A stretch of DNA of 64,000 nucleotides from Aquirufa aurantiipilula (GCF_019923745.1 NZ_JAANOG010000001.1:124001-188000), one strand, 5' to 3'. Shown: positions 7,776-15,796, numbered from the stretch's first letter. Notes: generated by a model from the sequence alone, not told the origin. A program made the numbers and translations.

Positions 7776-8792
7776 ATGAAAATCATTGAATTGAGAAGTG
7801 ATACGTTTACATTACCTACTCCAGGAATGCGCGATGCTATGTTTTCGGCTCCTTTAGGGGATGATGTATTTGGAGAAGACCCGAGTGTATTGGCTTTAGA
7901 ATCGAAATTGGCTCATATGTTTCAAAAAGAAGCTGCTCTGTTTTGTCCTTCTGGCACTATGAGTAATCAAATGGCCATTTCGGCTACTGTTTCTAAAGGA
8001 CAAGAAGTGATTTGTGATGAGCTTTCTCATATCTATCTATATGAAGGCGGAGGTATCATGGCTAATGCTGGAGCGTCAGTTAAATTATTAAAAGGAGACC
8101 TAGGAAGATTAACTAAAGCTCAAATTGAAGCAGCCATTTCTCCAGATGATATTCATGCTTGTGAGAGTGCCATGGTCAGTTTAGAAAACACGGTAAATAA
8201 GGGAGGCGGAAGTGTTTATAGCAGTGAAGGTTTAGAAGAAATTTCAAATTTTTGTCGATCGAAAGGAATTCCGCTTCATTTGGACGGAGCTCGTATATTT
8301 AATGCTATGGCTGTAACGGGTCAACGTCCATCTCAATTTGGAGCTTGGTTTGACTCCATTTCGATTTGTTTATCCAAAGGTCTGGGTGCACCTGTTGGAT
8401 CTGTTTTGGTAGGGGATACAGCCTTTATAAAAAAAGCTAAAAGAGTTAGAAAACGATTAGGAGGAGGTTGGCGACAAGCCGGAATGCTTGCTGCTGCAGG
8501 TATTTATGCCTTGGATCATCAAGTGGAAAGGCTGCAAGAAGACCATCAACGAGCGCGGTCAATTTCGGAAATATGTTCCACTTTAGATTGGGTTGTAGAT
8601 ACATTGCCCGTTGTAACGAATATTGTGATTGTCAAAATAAGTAAGGGTTTAAATTCCTCTTCTAAAGTGGCCGAATTAGCTTTAAAAGGAATTAAATGTG
8701 CACCTTTTGGTGCTGAATACATTCGATTTGTCACACACTTGGGGTTTGACGATGAAGATTTAAATCATTTTGAAAAAGCCATCAAGGCTTAG
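7776..8792 (+). CDS. ltaE: Low-specificity L-threonine aldolase
   Basis: 338 aa, typical of the fold-type I PLP beta-eliminating lyase/threonine aldolase family, which cleaves L-threonine or allo-threonine to glycine and acetaldehyde. Visible are the N-terminal ELRSDTFTLPTPGMRDAM, GDDVFGEDPSV, FCPSGTMSNQMAI and HLDGARIFNA (Asp binding the PLP ring nitrogen). The Schiff-base lysine is K201 in CLSKGLGAPVGS. RKRLGGGWRQAG completes the family pattern. No signal peptide, so cytoplasmic. It starts 5 bases after the lnb-like gene; the next gene, rhaM, is 86 bases away and may have its own promoter. Confidence 0.92.
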   Translation: MKIIELRSDTFTLPTPGMRDAMFSAPLGDDVFGEDPSVLALESKLAHMFQKEAALFCPSGTMSNQMAISATVSKGQEVICDELSHIYLYEGGGIMANAGASVKLLKGDLGRLTKAQIEAAISPDDIHACESAMVSLENTVNKGGGSVYSSEGLEEISNFCRSKGIPLHLDGARIFNAMAVTGQRPSQFGAWFDSISICLSKGLGAPVGSVLVGDTAFIKKAKRVRKRLGGGWRQAGMLAAAGIYALDHQVERLQEDHQRARSISEICSTLDWVVDTLPVVTNIVIVKISKGLNSSSKVAELALKGIKCAPFGAEYIRFVTHLGFDDEDLNHFEKAIKA

Positions 8793-8878
8793 CTCTTTCC
8801 TTTTCTTTGTCTTTATCTTTTTGATTGAGTAGAATTGTTGATTCATTGACTTTTTTCATCAAATAGATAAGTAAAACG

Positions 8879-9193
8879 ATGCAAAGAAAAGCCCTTAAAA
8901 TGTTTCTTCATCCAGGGAAAGAGGCTGAATACAAAAAACGACATGATGAAATTTGGCCTGAATTGGCAGATTTATTGAAGTCCGTAGGTGTCCAAAATTA
9001 TTCAATTTTCCTAGATCCAGACAATTGCGTGCTATTTGCTTATTTAGAGGCTGAAGATTTGAGCCTTTTAGATGATTTACCCCAATTGCCAATCATGCAA
9101 AAATGGTGGGCCTATATGGCAGATATCATGGAAAGCAATCCAGATAATTCCCCTAAAGCGGTTGAAATACCCTCTGTTTTTTATTTAGCTTAA
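8879..9193 (+). CDS. rhaM: L-rhamnose mutarotase
   Basis: 104 aa, the full family length. RhaM interconverts the alpha and beta anomers of L-rhamnose, feeding rhamnose isomerase. The catalytic His22 lies in YKKRHDEIWPEL, with Tyr18 just before it. C-terminal LPIMQKWWAYMADIME matches the active-site tryptophan segment. Ten bases downstream starts a GH105 enzyme, so rhamnose and unsaturated uronate, the two building blocks of rhamnogalacturonan I, are handled side by side. Rhamnose kinase, isomerase and aldolase genes are not in the window. Confidence 0.93.
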   Translation: MQRKALKMFLHPGKEAEYKKRHDEIWPELADLLKSVGVQNYSIFLDPDNCVLFAYLEAEDLSLLDDLPQLPIMQKWWAYMADIMESNPDNSPKAVEIPSVFYLA

Positions 9194-9203
9194 TCTTTTA
9201 CCG

Positions 9204-10328
9204 ATGAGAATTACGAATTCCTTACCAAGTTTACTGTTACTGGTTTTTGTTGGATTTACTACTTTAGCTAAACCCAACAAAAAGTTGATTTTGTCTCAGA
9301 TGCATTTGGCAAATAGCTATTTTAAACAAAAGTGGCCTAATGTGGGACAAGTAATTGTCAGCCCAGATCGAACTCGTCCTTCCAATATATGGACCAGAGC
9401 TGTCTATTACGAAGGATTGATGGAAATGTATAAGCTGAATCCCAAAGAAGCAGATTTGAAATATATGACAGATTGGGGCGTATTTCATCAATGGGGATTG
9501 CGCGATGGTCTCAAAACTCGAAATGCTGATAATCAAGCCTGCGGTCAGGTTTATCTAGATTTATTTGATATGCAAGGTGATTCAGCGAGAATAAAACCTA
9601 TAAAAGCGAATATAGATAACATGTTGGCCAGCGATAAAGCAGATGATTGGTCTTGGGTAGACTGTTTGCAAATGAGTATGCCGGTTTTTGCCCGACTTGG
9701 TACTCGTTTTCATGATATGCGCTATTATGAAAAAATGTATGATTTATATGCATTTACTAAATACAAACATGGAGGTAAAGGGCTTTATAATCCACAGGAG
9801 CATCTTTGGTGGCGAGATAAAGATTTTGTTCCTCCATACAAAGAGCCCAATGGGGAAAACTGCTATTGGTCTAGAGGAAATGCATGGGTCTATGCAGCTT
9901 TAATTAGAACGTTGGAATTTATGCCAGAAAATGCTCCACACCGTGCAGAATACATACAAGATTTTAAAGATATGTCGGAAGCTTTACTTCCTTTGCAAAG
10001 AAAAGATGGATTTTGGAATGTGAGTTTAAAGGATGAAAGTAATTTTGGAGGTCCCGAATTAACGGGTACTGCATTATTTGTTTATGGCATGAAATGGGCT
10101 TTGAGGAATGGAATATTACAGGATAAAAAATACCACAAAGCAGCAGATAAAGCTTGGGATGCAATGAGCAAATGTGTTCATCCAAATGGTTTTTTAGGAT
10201 TTGTTCAAGGTACCGGGAAGGAACCGAAAGATTCCCAACCAGTAACTTTCAATTCTGTCCCCAACTTTGAAGATTTTGGCTTAGGTTGTTTTCTTTTGGC
10301 AGGTTCCGAAATGTTAAAATCAAATTAA
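9204..10328 (+). CDS. GH105 unsaturated rhamnogalacturonyl hydrolase
   Basis: 374 aa, close to the single-domain YteR/YesR length. A signal peptide (residues 1-22, ending TLA-KP) implies export. Motifs of the six-hairpin barrel are WTRAVYYEGLMEMY, WGLRDGLKTRNADNQACGQVY, SWVDCLQMSMPVFA with candidate catalytic Asp153, ENCYWSRGNAWVYAAL, and GGPELTGTALFVYGMKWA. It should release the unsaturated galacturonic acid from rhamnogalacturonan disaccharides. It is a second GH105 beside the one at 1132-3027 and lacks that protein's C-terminal domain. Transcribed with rhaM. Confidence 0.9.
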   Translation: MRITNSLPSLLLLVFVGFTTLAKPNKKLILSQMHLANSYFKQKWPNVGQVIVSPDRTRPSNIWTRAVYYEGLMEMYKLNPKEADLKYMTDWGVFHQWGLRDGLKTRNADNQACGQVYLDLFDMQGDSARIKPIKANIDNMLASDKADDWSWVDCLQMSMPVFARLGTRFHDMRYYEKMYDLYAFTKYKHGGKGLYNPQEHLWWRDKDFVPPYKEPNGENCYWSRGNAWVYAALIRTLEFMPENAPHRAEYIQDFKDMSEALLPLQRKDGFWNVSLKDESNFGGPELTGTALFVYGMKWALRNGILQDKKYHKAADKAWDAMSKCVHPNGFLGFVQGTGKEPKDSQPVTFNSVPNFEDFGLGCFLLAGSEMLKSN

Positions 10329-10382
10329 TTCTATGTTTTCTGATTTTTTTTATAATTTTAGCGCCAACTAAATTATATCAAT

Positions 10383-10934
10383 ATGAAAAAAACTATTATT
10401 GGGGCTCTTGTTGGAGGCTTAATTATCTTCTTTTGGCAAGCGGCCTCTCATGTGGCATTCAATCTGCATGAGCCTTCTCAAATGTATACTGCTAGTCAGG
10501 ATACTGTATTGAATGTGTTGACAAAACACCTCAAAAATGAGGGAGGATATATTTTACCACGTATGGAGAATGAGCAAGATATGGCTCAAGCTGAAGAATT
10601 TGCAAAAAAAGCAACGGGTAAACCATGGGCTAGAATTCAATACTACACGGACTACCAAATTTCCATGCAAGACAATATGATTCGAGGATTGGTGGTTGAT
10701 ATCTTCTTGGTATTATTAGTTATTTATCTGATCAAGCAATTTAAAACAGCTAAAATGCGTGATATTTTAGGACTGTGTTTAGTGCTTGCTATTCTAGTAT
10801 TTACCAATTCTCCTTATACCCAACATATCTGGTATCCGGTATTTGATTTGAGAGCTGAACTAATTGACTTACTTGTTTCTTGGGGCCTTTGTGGATTATG
10901 GCTTGGATGGTATTTGCCAAGAAGAGTCGAGTGA
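10383..10934 (+). CDS. Small membrane protein of unknown function
   Basis: 183 aa, not recognised. One N-terminal membrane helix (about 3-20) is followed by an ~80-residue soluble loop containing GGYILPRMENEQD. Three further hydrophobic segments lie near 104-120, 127-142 and 155-176. The polar loop most likely faces the periplasm. It lies 54 bases after the GH105 gene; TAATTTTA at 10353-10360 is close to a -7 element, so it may have its own promoter. Nothing ties it to pectin breakdown. The 3' end runs into the repeat at 10937-11027. Confidence 0.7.
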   Translation: MKKTIIGALVGGLIIFFWQAASHVAFNLHEPSQMYTASQDTVLNVLTKHLKNEGGYILPRMENEQDMAQAEEFAKKATGKPWARIQYYTDYQISMQDNMIRGLVVDIFLVLLVIYLIKQFKTAKMRDILGLCLVLAILVFTNSPYTQHIWYPVFDLRAELIDLLVSWGLCGLWLGWYLPRRVE

Positions 10935-10936
10935 GG

Positions 10937-11027
10937 GATGTAGAATGAAGAATGAAGAATGTAGAATGAAGAATGTAGAATGTAGAGTGAAGAAAAGCTA
11001 AGCAATTCTACATTCTTCATTTTACAT
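10937..11027. repeat. Short degenerate tandem repeat with a 23-nt inverted copy
   Basis: A run built from ATGTAGAATGAAGA-type words occupies about 10937-10996. The segment 10959-10981 is the reverse complement of 11005-11027 with a single mismatch over 23 bases, separated by 23 bases. It sits between two converging genes, where it could act as a bidirectional terminator. The composition is simple and purine-rich on the plus strand. Confidence 0.75.
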
Positions 11028-11981
11028 TTATTTCGCTGGAGTAATAACCAAATTTCTGTATTCAACTGGACCGTGGTCACCTTGAATCATAATTGGCCCT
11101 GCCTCTCCTTCGTTGCTATCTAAAGCACCACCAGTAATTCCAGGAATTTCAGCTTTGTAGATTACTGTTTTACCATTTAAAGTAACGGTAATATTACGGC
11201 CAACTAATTCAATGTCGTAAGTTTGCCATTCTCCTGCCTCTTTGGCTACATTTTCTAATGGTGCAATAAAGCCATAAACAGCACCTAATTGATCTTTGGC
11301 TGGTTCCAAACCTTTGCTATCAGCTACTTGAATTTCATATCGACCGCGTAAGTAAAGACCACTATTGCTTTCTTTTGGTACACGGAATTCAGCATGTAAT
11401 TTAAAATCTTGGAAAGTTTGGACCGTACGTATATTGGCACCCGTTCTTGGACTTTTCATAATTCCGTTTTCAGCTACCCATTGGTTATCTGGGCCTAAGG
11501 TTTGCCAGCCATCCATGTTTTTGCCATTGAAAAGACTAATAGGTGTTCCCCATACTGGAGCTTTTTCTCTCCATAATTTAGGAGCTCTAACTCCTAGAAT
11601 ACGGAATTTCTCACCCAAAGGAGTGGTTAAGGTTCCCATTAATTTATCATCTTTTAATTCAGCTTCTAACATCAAGTCTTTTTCTGAATTCTCCCATTGT
11701 GGGGGAATGCTAAAAGAAATAATATTGTTGGCAAAATTAACTTTTGAAATTGGACGAGAACTGCCTCCATCTCCTACAAAATGCCCAGTTAAGGTTTTTA
11801 AACCAGAATGTGTCACTTCTAACCAGGCTGGTGTTGTTACATTTCTTTTAGTAATGGTGATATCCCATCTACCTTCTACTACAGAATGCCCGGCTGGAAC
11901 TTGTGCTAGGGAATTAAATGATATACCAACTATAGAGAGAAGGAATGAGGTTTTAATGAATTGAATGAATCTTTGTTTCAT
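11028..11981 (-). CDS. Secreted DUF1080 (3-keto-disaccharide hydrolase-like) protein
   Basis: 317 aa with a signal peptide (about residues 1-26, ending LAQ). The C-terminal ~190 residues are the DUF1080 jelly-roll domain: PISLFNGKNMDGWQTLG, FKLHAEFRVPKESNSGLYLRGRYEIQV, AGEWQTYDIELVGRNITVTLNGK, and GPIMIQGDHGPVEYRNLVI. The first ~110 residues are a separate beta domain (VEGRWDITITKRN). DUF1080 proteins are abundant in Bacteroidota and some hydrolyse 3-keto-glycosides; the substrate here is unknown. A single gene, converging on the membrane-protein gene, with palindromes just upstream (11995-12031). Confidence 0.85.
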   Translation of the reverse strand: MKQRFIQFIKTSFLLSIVGISFNSLAQVPAGHSVVEGRWDITITKRNVTTPAWLEVTHSGLKTLTGHFVGDGGSSRPISKVNFANNIISFSIPPQWENSEKDLMLEAELKDDKLMGTLTTPLGEKFRILGVRAPKLWREKAPVWGTPISLFNGKNMDGWQTLGPDNQWVAENGIMKSPRTGANIRTVQTFQDFKLHAEFRVPKESNSGLYLRGRYEIQVADSKGLEPAKDQLGAVYGFIAPLENVAKEAGEWQTYDIELVGRNITVTLNGKTVIYKAEIPGITGGALDSNEGEAGPIMIQGDHGPVEYRNLVITPAK

Positions 11982-12306
11982 AGTAAAATTGAGTATTGTT
12001 TGAACAATGAATTTACGATTTTTTCATTGTTATCATTCTGAAATTGGATAAAATATGAAGTCATATCGGTGCTATCCTGATTCACAGAATGGAGAAAATC
12101 AGACTTCCTTAGTTCTCGGGTTTTCTTGAATTTTTTGGTGTCAATTTTTTAATAATTATCAAATTGATAAAATAGGACCTTTTTTATATCAAGATTGGTC
12201 GTCAGAATACCAAGTTTAATCGACTTACTAACTCAATACTCATGTAGGCTATTTCGTGTATGAGTATAAAATTTTAGCTTTACCGACATATTAATTCCGT
12301 GTTTAC
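11982..12306. other. 325-base gene-free divergent region
   Basis: It separates the DUF1080 gene (minus) from the Rieske gene cluster (plus). It contains the palindromes at 11995-12031, a 15-base palindrome TTATCAAATTGATAA at 12156-12170, and a near-consensus -7 element TAGCTTTA at 12275-12282 that could drive the Rieske operon. No RNA gene or small ORF was recognised. Confidence 0.5.
11995..12031. promoter_or_regulatory. Overlapping palindromes upstream of the DUF1080 gene
   Basis: ATTGTT-TG-AACAAT at 11995-12008 overlaps AACAATGAA (12003-12011), which is repeated inverted as TTCATTGTT at 12023-12031. The site starts 14 bases before the DUF1080 start codon. It looks like an operator, but no regulator can be named. 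Confidence 0.35.
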
Positions 12307-12924
12307 ATGAATCAAGAAAAATACAGTAGGTATCAATTCCTAAAATCCATTGGTTTCAAAGGTTCCGCCCTAATGGCCATTTTGGCAGCTTGTACACGTA
12401 AAGAAGATGCTATTTTAGAACCACTCATTGTCAATAAAAATGGTCAACAAGTAACTTCTTTGGATAGTACTAAAGCCACTCAAGTAGCAAGTAGTACAGG
12501 CTCAGCAGCTGGTAGTACTAGCGGTAGTTCTGGTTCTACTTCGGGTAGTACAAGTGGTAGTACAGCAACATCGGGAACCTTAGTGGGTAAAATAACGACA
12601 GACGAGTTGAATGCCATTAAAAGCTATGTGTTAAAATTGGACCTGGCTTCCACCACAGCCAATGCCTTAAAAACCGCAGGAGGATATATTATTTCAAGTG
12701 GAACAGTTGTAGCTTGTGTTTCTGCTGGTGAATATGTAGCAGCAAAAAACCTTTGCACTCATGAACCCAAGCAACGAATAATTTTCAACAGAACGGAGTA
12801 CTATTGCACCGATCACGGTGCACGTTTTTCATTGGCAGGTCAAGGTTTAAATTCCTTAGGAAGTCGAGGATTAACTATTTATAAAACAGCGAATGATGGT
12901 AAAACACTTGTAATATTTGCATAA
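12307..12924 (+). CDS. Rieske [2Fe-2S] lipoprotein
   Basis: 205 aa. The N-terminus carries a lipobox ILAAC with Cys29, so the protein should be lipid-anchored outside the cytoplasm. Residues about 57-90 are a low-complexity Ser/Gly/Thr linker. The Rieske domain follows with C150-x-H152 (CTH) and C167-x2-H170 (CTDHG), the spacing needed for a two-Cys/two-His [2Fe-2S] centre. Such domains pass single electrons in respiratory or oxygenase chains. It heads a same-strand run with thioredoxin, ApbE, DUF4266 and DUF3570 genes at gaps of 4-9 bases, implying one operon for an extracytoplasmic redox task. Confidence 0.85.
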   Translation: MNQEKYSRYQFLKSIGFKGSALMAILAACTRKEDAILEPLIVNKNGQQVTSLDSTKATQVASSTGSAAGSTSGSSGSTSGSTSGSTATSGTLVGKITTDELNAIKSYVLKLDLASTTANALKTAGGYIISSGTVVACVSAGEYVAAKNLCTHEPKQRIIFNRTEYYCTDHGARFSLAGQGLNSLGSRGLTIYKTANDGKTLVIFA

Positions 12925-12928
12925 TCTT

Positions 12929-13339
12929 ATGACCTTATTATTTCATATATTTTTGAATTTATTGGTTTGGGGCAATGATTTTTCAGTTGCTCAACAAAAT
13001 GCCAAACAGCAACATCGTTTAATTTTATTAAATTTTTCGGGTTCAGATTGGTGTGGACCCTGTATCAAATTGAAAAAAGATGTATTTGAATCTTCTGAAT
13101 TTACAGCCTTCGCTGAGAGCAATCTAGAATTAATTCGTGCTGATTTTCCTCGGTTAAAAAAGAATCAATTGGCTAAAGACCAACAAGCAAAAAACGATGC
13201 TTTGGCCGAAAAGTATAATAGTTCAGGTAAATTTCCTTTGACTGTTTTGCTGAATGATCAGGGTAAAGTTTTGAAAGAATGGGAAGGATACCAACCTTCA
13301 CTTTCTAAATTTTTAGCTGAAATCAAACAATTCCGTTAA
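12929..13339 (+). CDS. Exported thioredoxin-family protein
   Basis: 136 aa from the ATG at 12929, four bases after the Rieske stop; a TTG at 12917 would overlap it and is less likely. A short hydrophobic leader (about 1-22) suggests periplasmic location. The thioredoxin active site SDWCGPCIKLKKDVF has Cys42 and Cys45, and KFPLTVLLNDQGKVL provides the cis-Pro strand and the following beta hairpin. It belongs to the DUF255/thioredoxin_7-like disulfide reductases. In this operon the obvious candidate partner is the two-Cys tail of the DUF4266 peptide, but that is inference. Confidence 0.85.
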   Translation: MTLLFHIFLNLLVWGNDFSVAQQNAKQQHRLILLNFSGSDWCGPCIKLKKDVFESSEFTAFAESNLELIRADFPRLKKNQLAKDQQAKNDALAEKYNSSGKFPLTVLLNDQGKVLKEWEGYQPSLSKFLAEIKQFR

Positions 13340-13343
13340 TCGA

Positions 13344-14285
13344 ATGCCTCTTTTTAAAAGAACTGATTTATTGATGGGTAATCGATTTGATCTGGCGCTT
13401 GTTGGATCTCATGATGATGAAGCAATGGCAGCTTTGGAAAAGGCGGTACATGAAATTCAACGAATTGAACAGTTGCTCAGTACCTATCGTCCTGATTCCC
13501 AAACAAATCGAATCAATGAACAAGCAGGGATTTCTCCTGTAGTAGTAGATCAAGAGGTATTTGATTTGATACAACGGGCACAAAGAATTTCTGATTTAAG
13601 TCAGGGGGCTTTTGATTTGACTTATGGTTCATTGGATAAAAGTCTTTGGAATTTTGATCAAGAAATGACCTCATTGCCTAGTCCAGATAAGGCAAAAAAA
13701 TCAGTTCAGTTAATTGATTATCAACTAATTGAATTGGATTCTAATCAGAGGAGTGTTTTTCTAAAGAAAAAAGGAATGAGAATTGGTTTTGGTGGTATTG
13801 GGAAAGGCTATGCGGCAGATTGTGCCAAGACTGTGTTACAAGGCTTAGGTTTTCAGCATGGCTTAGTGAATGCTTCGGGTGATTTGTGTGCTTGGGGAAA
13901 AAATGAAAATGGTAAATCTTGGTCCATTGGCATTGTTCACCCAGATAATCCTGACCGTATAATCGCCGATTTTGCTCTGAATAATTCAGCTGTAGCAACC
14001 TCTGGTAATTATGAAAAATTTGTCATGATTCAAGGCCTGAAATATTCCCATACCATTGACCCACATACGGGTTATCCCATTCAAGGGATTAAGAGTGTGA
14101 CAGTTTTTGCTCCATTCGCTGAATTGGCTGATGCTTTAACTACTCCATTAGCTGTCATGGGCGTGTCTGTTGGTTTGGATTTAATCAATCAAATACCTGG
14201 TTTAGGTTGTGTTATCATTGACGACAATAATCAGATATTTTACTCAGATAACATTCAGCATGCCTCAATAGGTTTATTACATTAA
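13344..14285 (+). CDS. apbE: FAD:protein FMN transferase (ApbE family)
   Basis: 313 aa. ApbE enzymes attach FMN from FAD to a Thr or Ser of a target protein. Recognisable are TYRPDSQTNRINEQAG, IQRAQRISDLSQGAFDLTYG, RIGFGGIGKGYAADCAK, LVNASGDLCAWG and HTIDPHTGYPIQGI with the metal-binding Asp/Thr segment. No signal peptide or lipobox is visible: the protein begins MPLFKRTDLLMGNRF only 4 bases after the thioredoxin stop. Most ApbE proteins are exported, so this copy may act in the cytoplasm or its real start may differ. No canonical flavinylation motif was seen in the neighbouring proteins. Confidence 0.92.
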   Translation: MPLFKRTDLLMGNRFDLALVGSHDDEAMAALEKAVHEIQRIEQLLSTYRPDSQTNRINEQAGISPVVVDQEVFDLIQRAQRISDLSQGAFDLTYGSLDKSLWNFDQEMTSLPSPDKAKKSVQLIDYQLIELDSNQRSVFLKKKGMRIGFGGIGKGYAADCAKTVLQGLGFQHGLVNASGDLCAWGKNENGKSWSIGIVHPDNPDRIIADFALNNSAVATSGNYEKFVMIQGLKYSHTIDPHTGYPIQGIKSVTVFAPFAELADALTTPLAVMGVSVGLDLINQIPGLGCVIIDDNNQIFYSDNIQHASIGLLH

Positions 14286-14294
14286 AATAACAAT

Positions 14295-14507
14295 ATGAAA
14301 AAATACCATTGGATTGGGTTATTTCTAGGGATTCTTTCGCAATCATGTACTTCGGTTAAGGAGTTTCAGAAAAGCAGAATCAATGATTCGGAGATGGAAT
14401 TGTCATCTAGAAAATCAGAAAAATTTGAGCAAAGTTTTTATCTCTATCGGGAAGGGGCTTCAGGTGCTAATGGTGGAAAGAGTGGAGGAGGATGTGGTTG
14501 TAATTAA
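14295..14507 (+). CDS. DUF4266 small lipoprotein with Cys-Gly-Cys tail
   Basis: 70 aa. A short N-terminal hydrophobic stretch leads to ILSQSC (Cys18), a plausible relaxed lipobox. The mature ~52 residues are polar (EFQKSRINDSEMELSSRKSE) and end in a glycine-rich tail from REGASGANGG to GGGCGCN, with Cys67 and Cys69. This tail is the hallmark of the DUF4266 family. The two Cys could bind metal or form a disulfide handled by the upstream thioredoxin. DUF4266 and DUF3570 genes are typically paired, as here (9-base gap). Molecular function unknown. Confidence 0.85.
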   Translation: MKKYHWIGLFLGILSQSCTSVKEFQKSRINDSEMELSSRKSEKFEQSFYLYREGASGANGGKSGGGCGCN

Positions 14508-14516
14508 TCGAATGTC

Positions 14517-15764
14517 ATGAAGAAAGTAATTTTAAGTATAGGACTATATTGTTCATTATTACAAGGGGTGCGTGCTCAAGAGTATTTGACATTCAATCCC
14601 AAAAACTTGACTACACGCTCTTCCGATAGTTCTTCGAATTATCAGAAAAGAACGATCAAATTTGAAGAAGCCAATATTGTCAGTGGGTACTATTTCCAAA
14701 ATGGAAATAACTCGGCTATAACGGGTGGAATAGGAACTGAGCGATTGACAGATTTTGCTAATTCATTTGAATTACGTTTTTCAAAATTAGATCGATATAA
14801 CCGATTACATAGTTTCACGGCGGATATGAATGTGGATTTTTATTCCTCCGCTTCTTCCGATAAAATTGATCCATTGACGATTTCCTCCGCATCGAAAAAG
14901 GATACGCATATCTATCCAAGTTTATCTTGGTCAGTGAAAGATGATGTTTTGAGAACAACTCATGGTTTCAGCTATTCTTATTCTACAGAATACGATTATA
15001 AATCACATGGGTTTAATGCCTTTATTACCAAACTTTCCAAGGATAAAAATCGAGAATTCTCGATTAAAGGAGGCGCTTTTTTGGATACTTATATGGCTAT
15101 TTTACCTTCGGAATTAAGGCCATTGACTTATCCTTCTGGGTCAGAAGGTGATAAAAGGGGAATTGCGTATAAACCTAGAAACTCCTACAATGCATCGTTT
15201 TCTTTGTCGCAGGTTATTAACCAACGTTTACAAGTAATGGCCATCATTGAGCCAAGTTATCAAGAAGGCTTATTGAGTACTCCCTTTCATCGGGTATACT
15301 TTACCAATGGAAATGAAACAGTTGAAAAATTGCCAGGAACTCGATTTAAATTGCCGGTTGGATTGCGATTGAGTTATTTCGCAGGAGATAGAACGGTTAT
15401 TCGTGCTTTTTATCGTGCTTATGTAGATGATTGGGGAATGACAGCACATACGACTAATTTGGAAGTCCCTTTTAAAATTACTCCATTCTTTTCCATCAGT
15501 CCATTTTACCGCTTTAATTCACAAACGGCAGTGAAATACTTTAAAGCATATGCCCAGCATCAGCCTTCAGAAGTATTTTATACTTCTGATTATGATATTT
15601 CTAGTTTTACGAGTCAGTTCGTAGGAATGGGTATACGCTTGGCCCCTCCAGGTGGTATTGCTGGATTATTGAACTGGAGTTCCTTAGAAGTTCGATATGG
15701 CTATTATTCAAGGTCCAATGGCATGTATGGCCATAGTATTTCAGCACATATTAAGATTAAATAA
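14517..15764 (+). CDS. DUF3570 outer-membrane beta-barrel protein
   Basis: 415 aa. Signal peptide (about 1-20, ending VRAQ). The rest alternates aromatic and polar residues in repeated strands (for example FELRFSKLDRYNRLHSFTAD, GLRLSYFAGDRTVIRAFYRAY) and ends in the strand GHSISAHIKIK, all typical of an outer-membrane barrel. DUF3570 proteins have no established activity. It is the last gene of the Rieske/thioredoxin/ApbE/DUF4266 run, so it may be the pore or outer-membrane anchor of that system. A strong bidirectional terminator follows immediately. Confidence 0.87.
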   Translation: MKKVILSIGLYCSLLQGVRAQEYLTFNPKNLTTRSSDSSSNYQKRTIKFEEANIVSGYYFQNGNNSAITGGIGTERLTDFANSFELRFSKLDRYNRLHSFTADMNVDFYSSASSDKIDPLTISSASKKDTHIYPSLSWSVKDDVLRTTHGFSYSYSTEYDYKSHGFNAFITKLSKDKNREFSIKGGAFLDTYMAILPSELRPLTYPSGSEGDKRGIAYKPRNSYNASFSLSQVINQRLQVMAIIEPSYQEGLLSTPFHRVYFTNGNETVEKLPGTRFKLPVGLRLSYFAGDRTVIRAFYRAYVDDWGMTAHTTNLEVPFKITPFFSISPFYRFNSQTAVKYFKAYAQHQPSEVFYTSDYDISSFTSQFVGMGIRLAPPGGIAGLLNWSSLEVRYGYYSRSNGMYGHSISAHIKIK

Positions 15765-15795
15765 AAAAAATCTCCCAGCAATGGGAGATTTTTTT
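15763..15795. terminator. Bidirectional terminator between the DUF3570 gene and tmRNA
   Basis: Stem 15769-15777 (AATCTCCCA) pairs with 15782-15790 around the loop GCAA. A-rich and T-rich flanks let it work on both strands, ending the DUF3570 operon on plus and the tmRNA on minus. Confidence 0.88.
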
Positions 15796-15796
15796 G

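Noticed and set aside
10814-11080. 88-residue minus-strand frame across the repeat region
   Set aside because: It encodes repeated LHSSFYI words from the tandem repeat and overlaps two real genes; it is a by-product of simple sequence.
14454-14480. SGAN in the DUF4266 tail as an ApbE flavinylation site
   Set aside because: The acceptor position needs Thr or Ser after SGA; here it is Asn, and the segment is part of the Gly-rich family tail.
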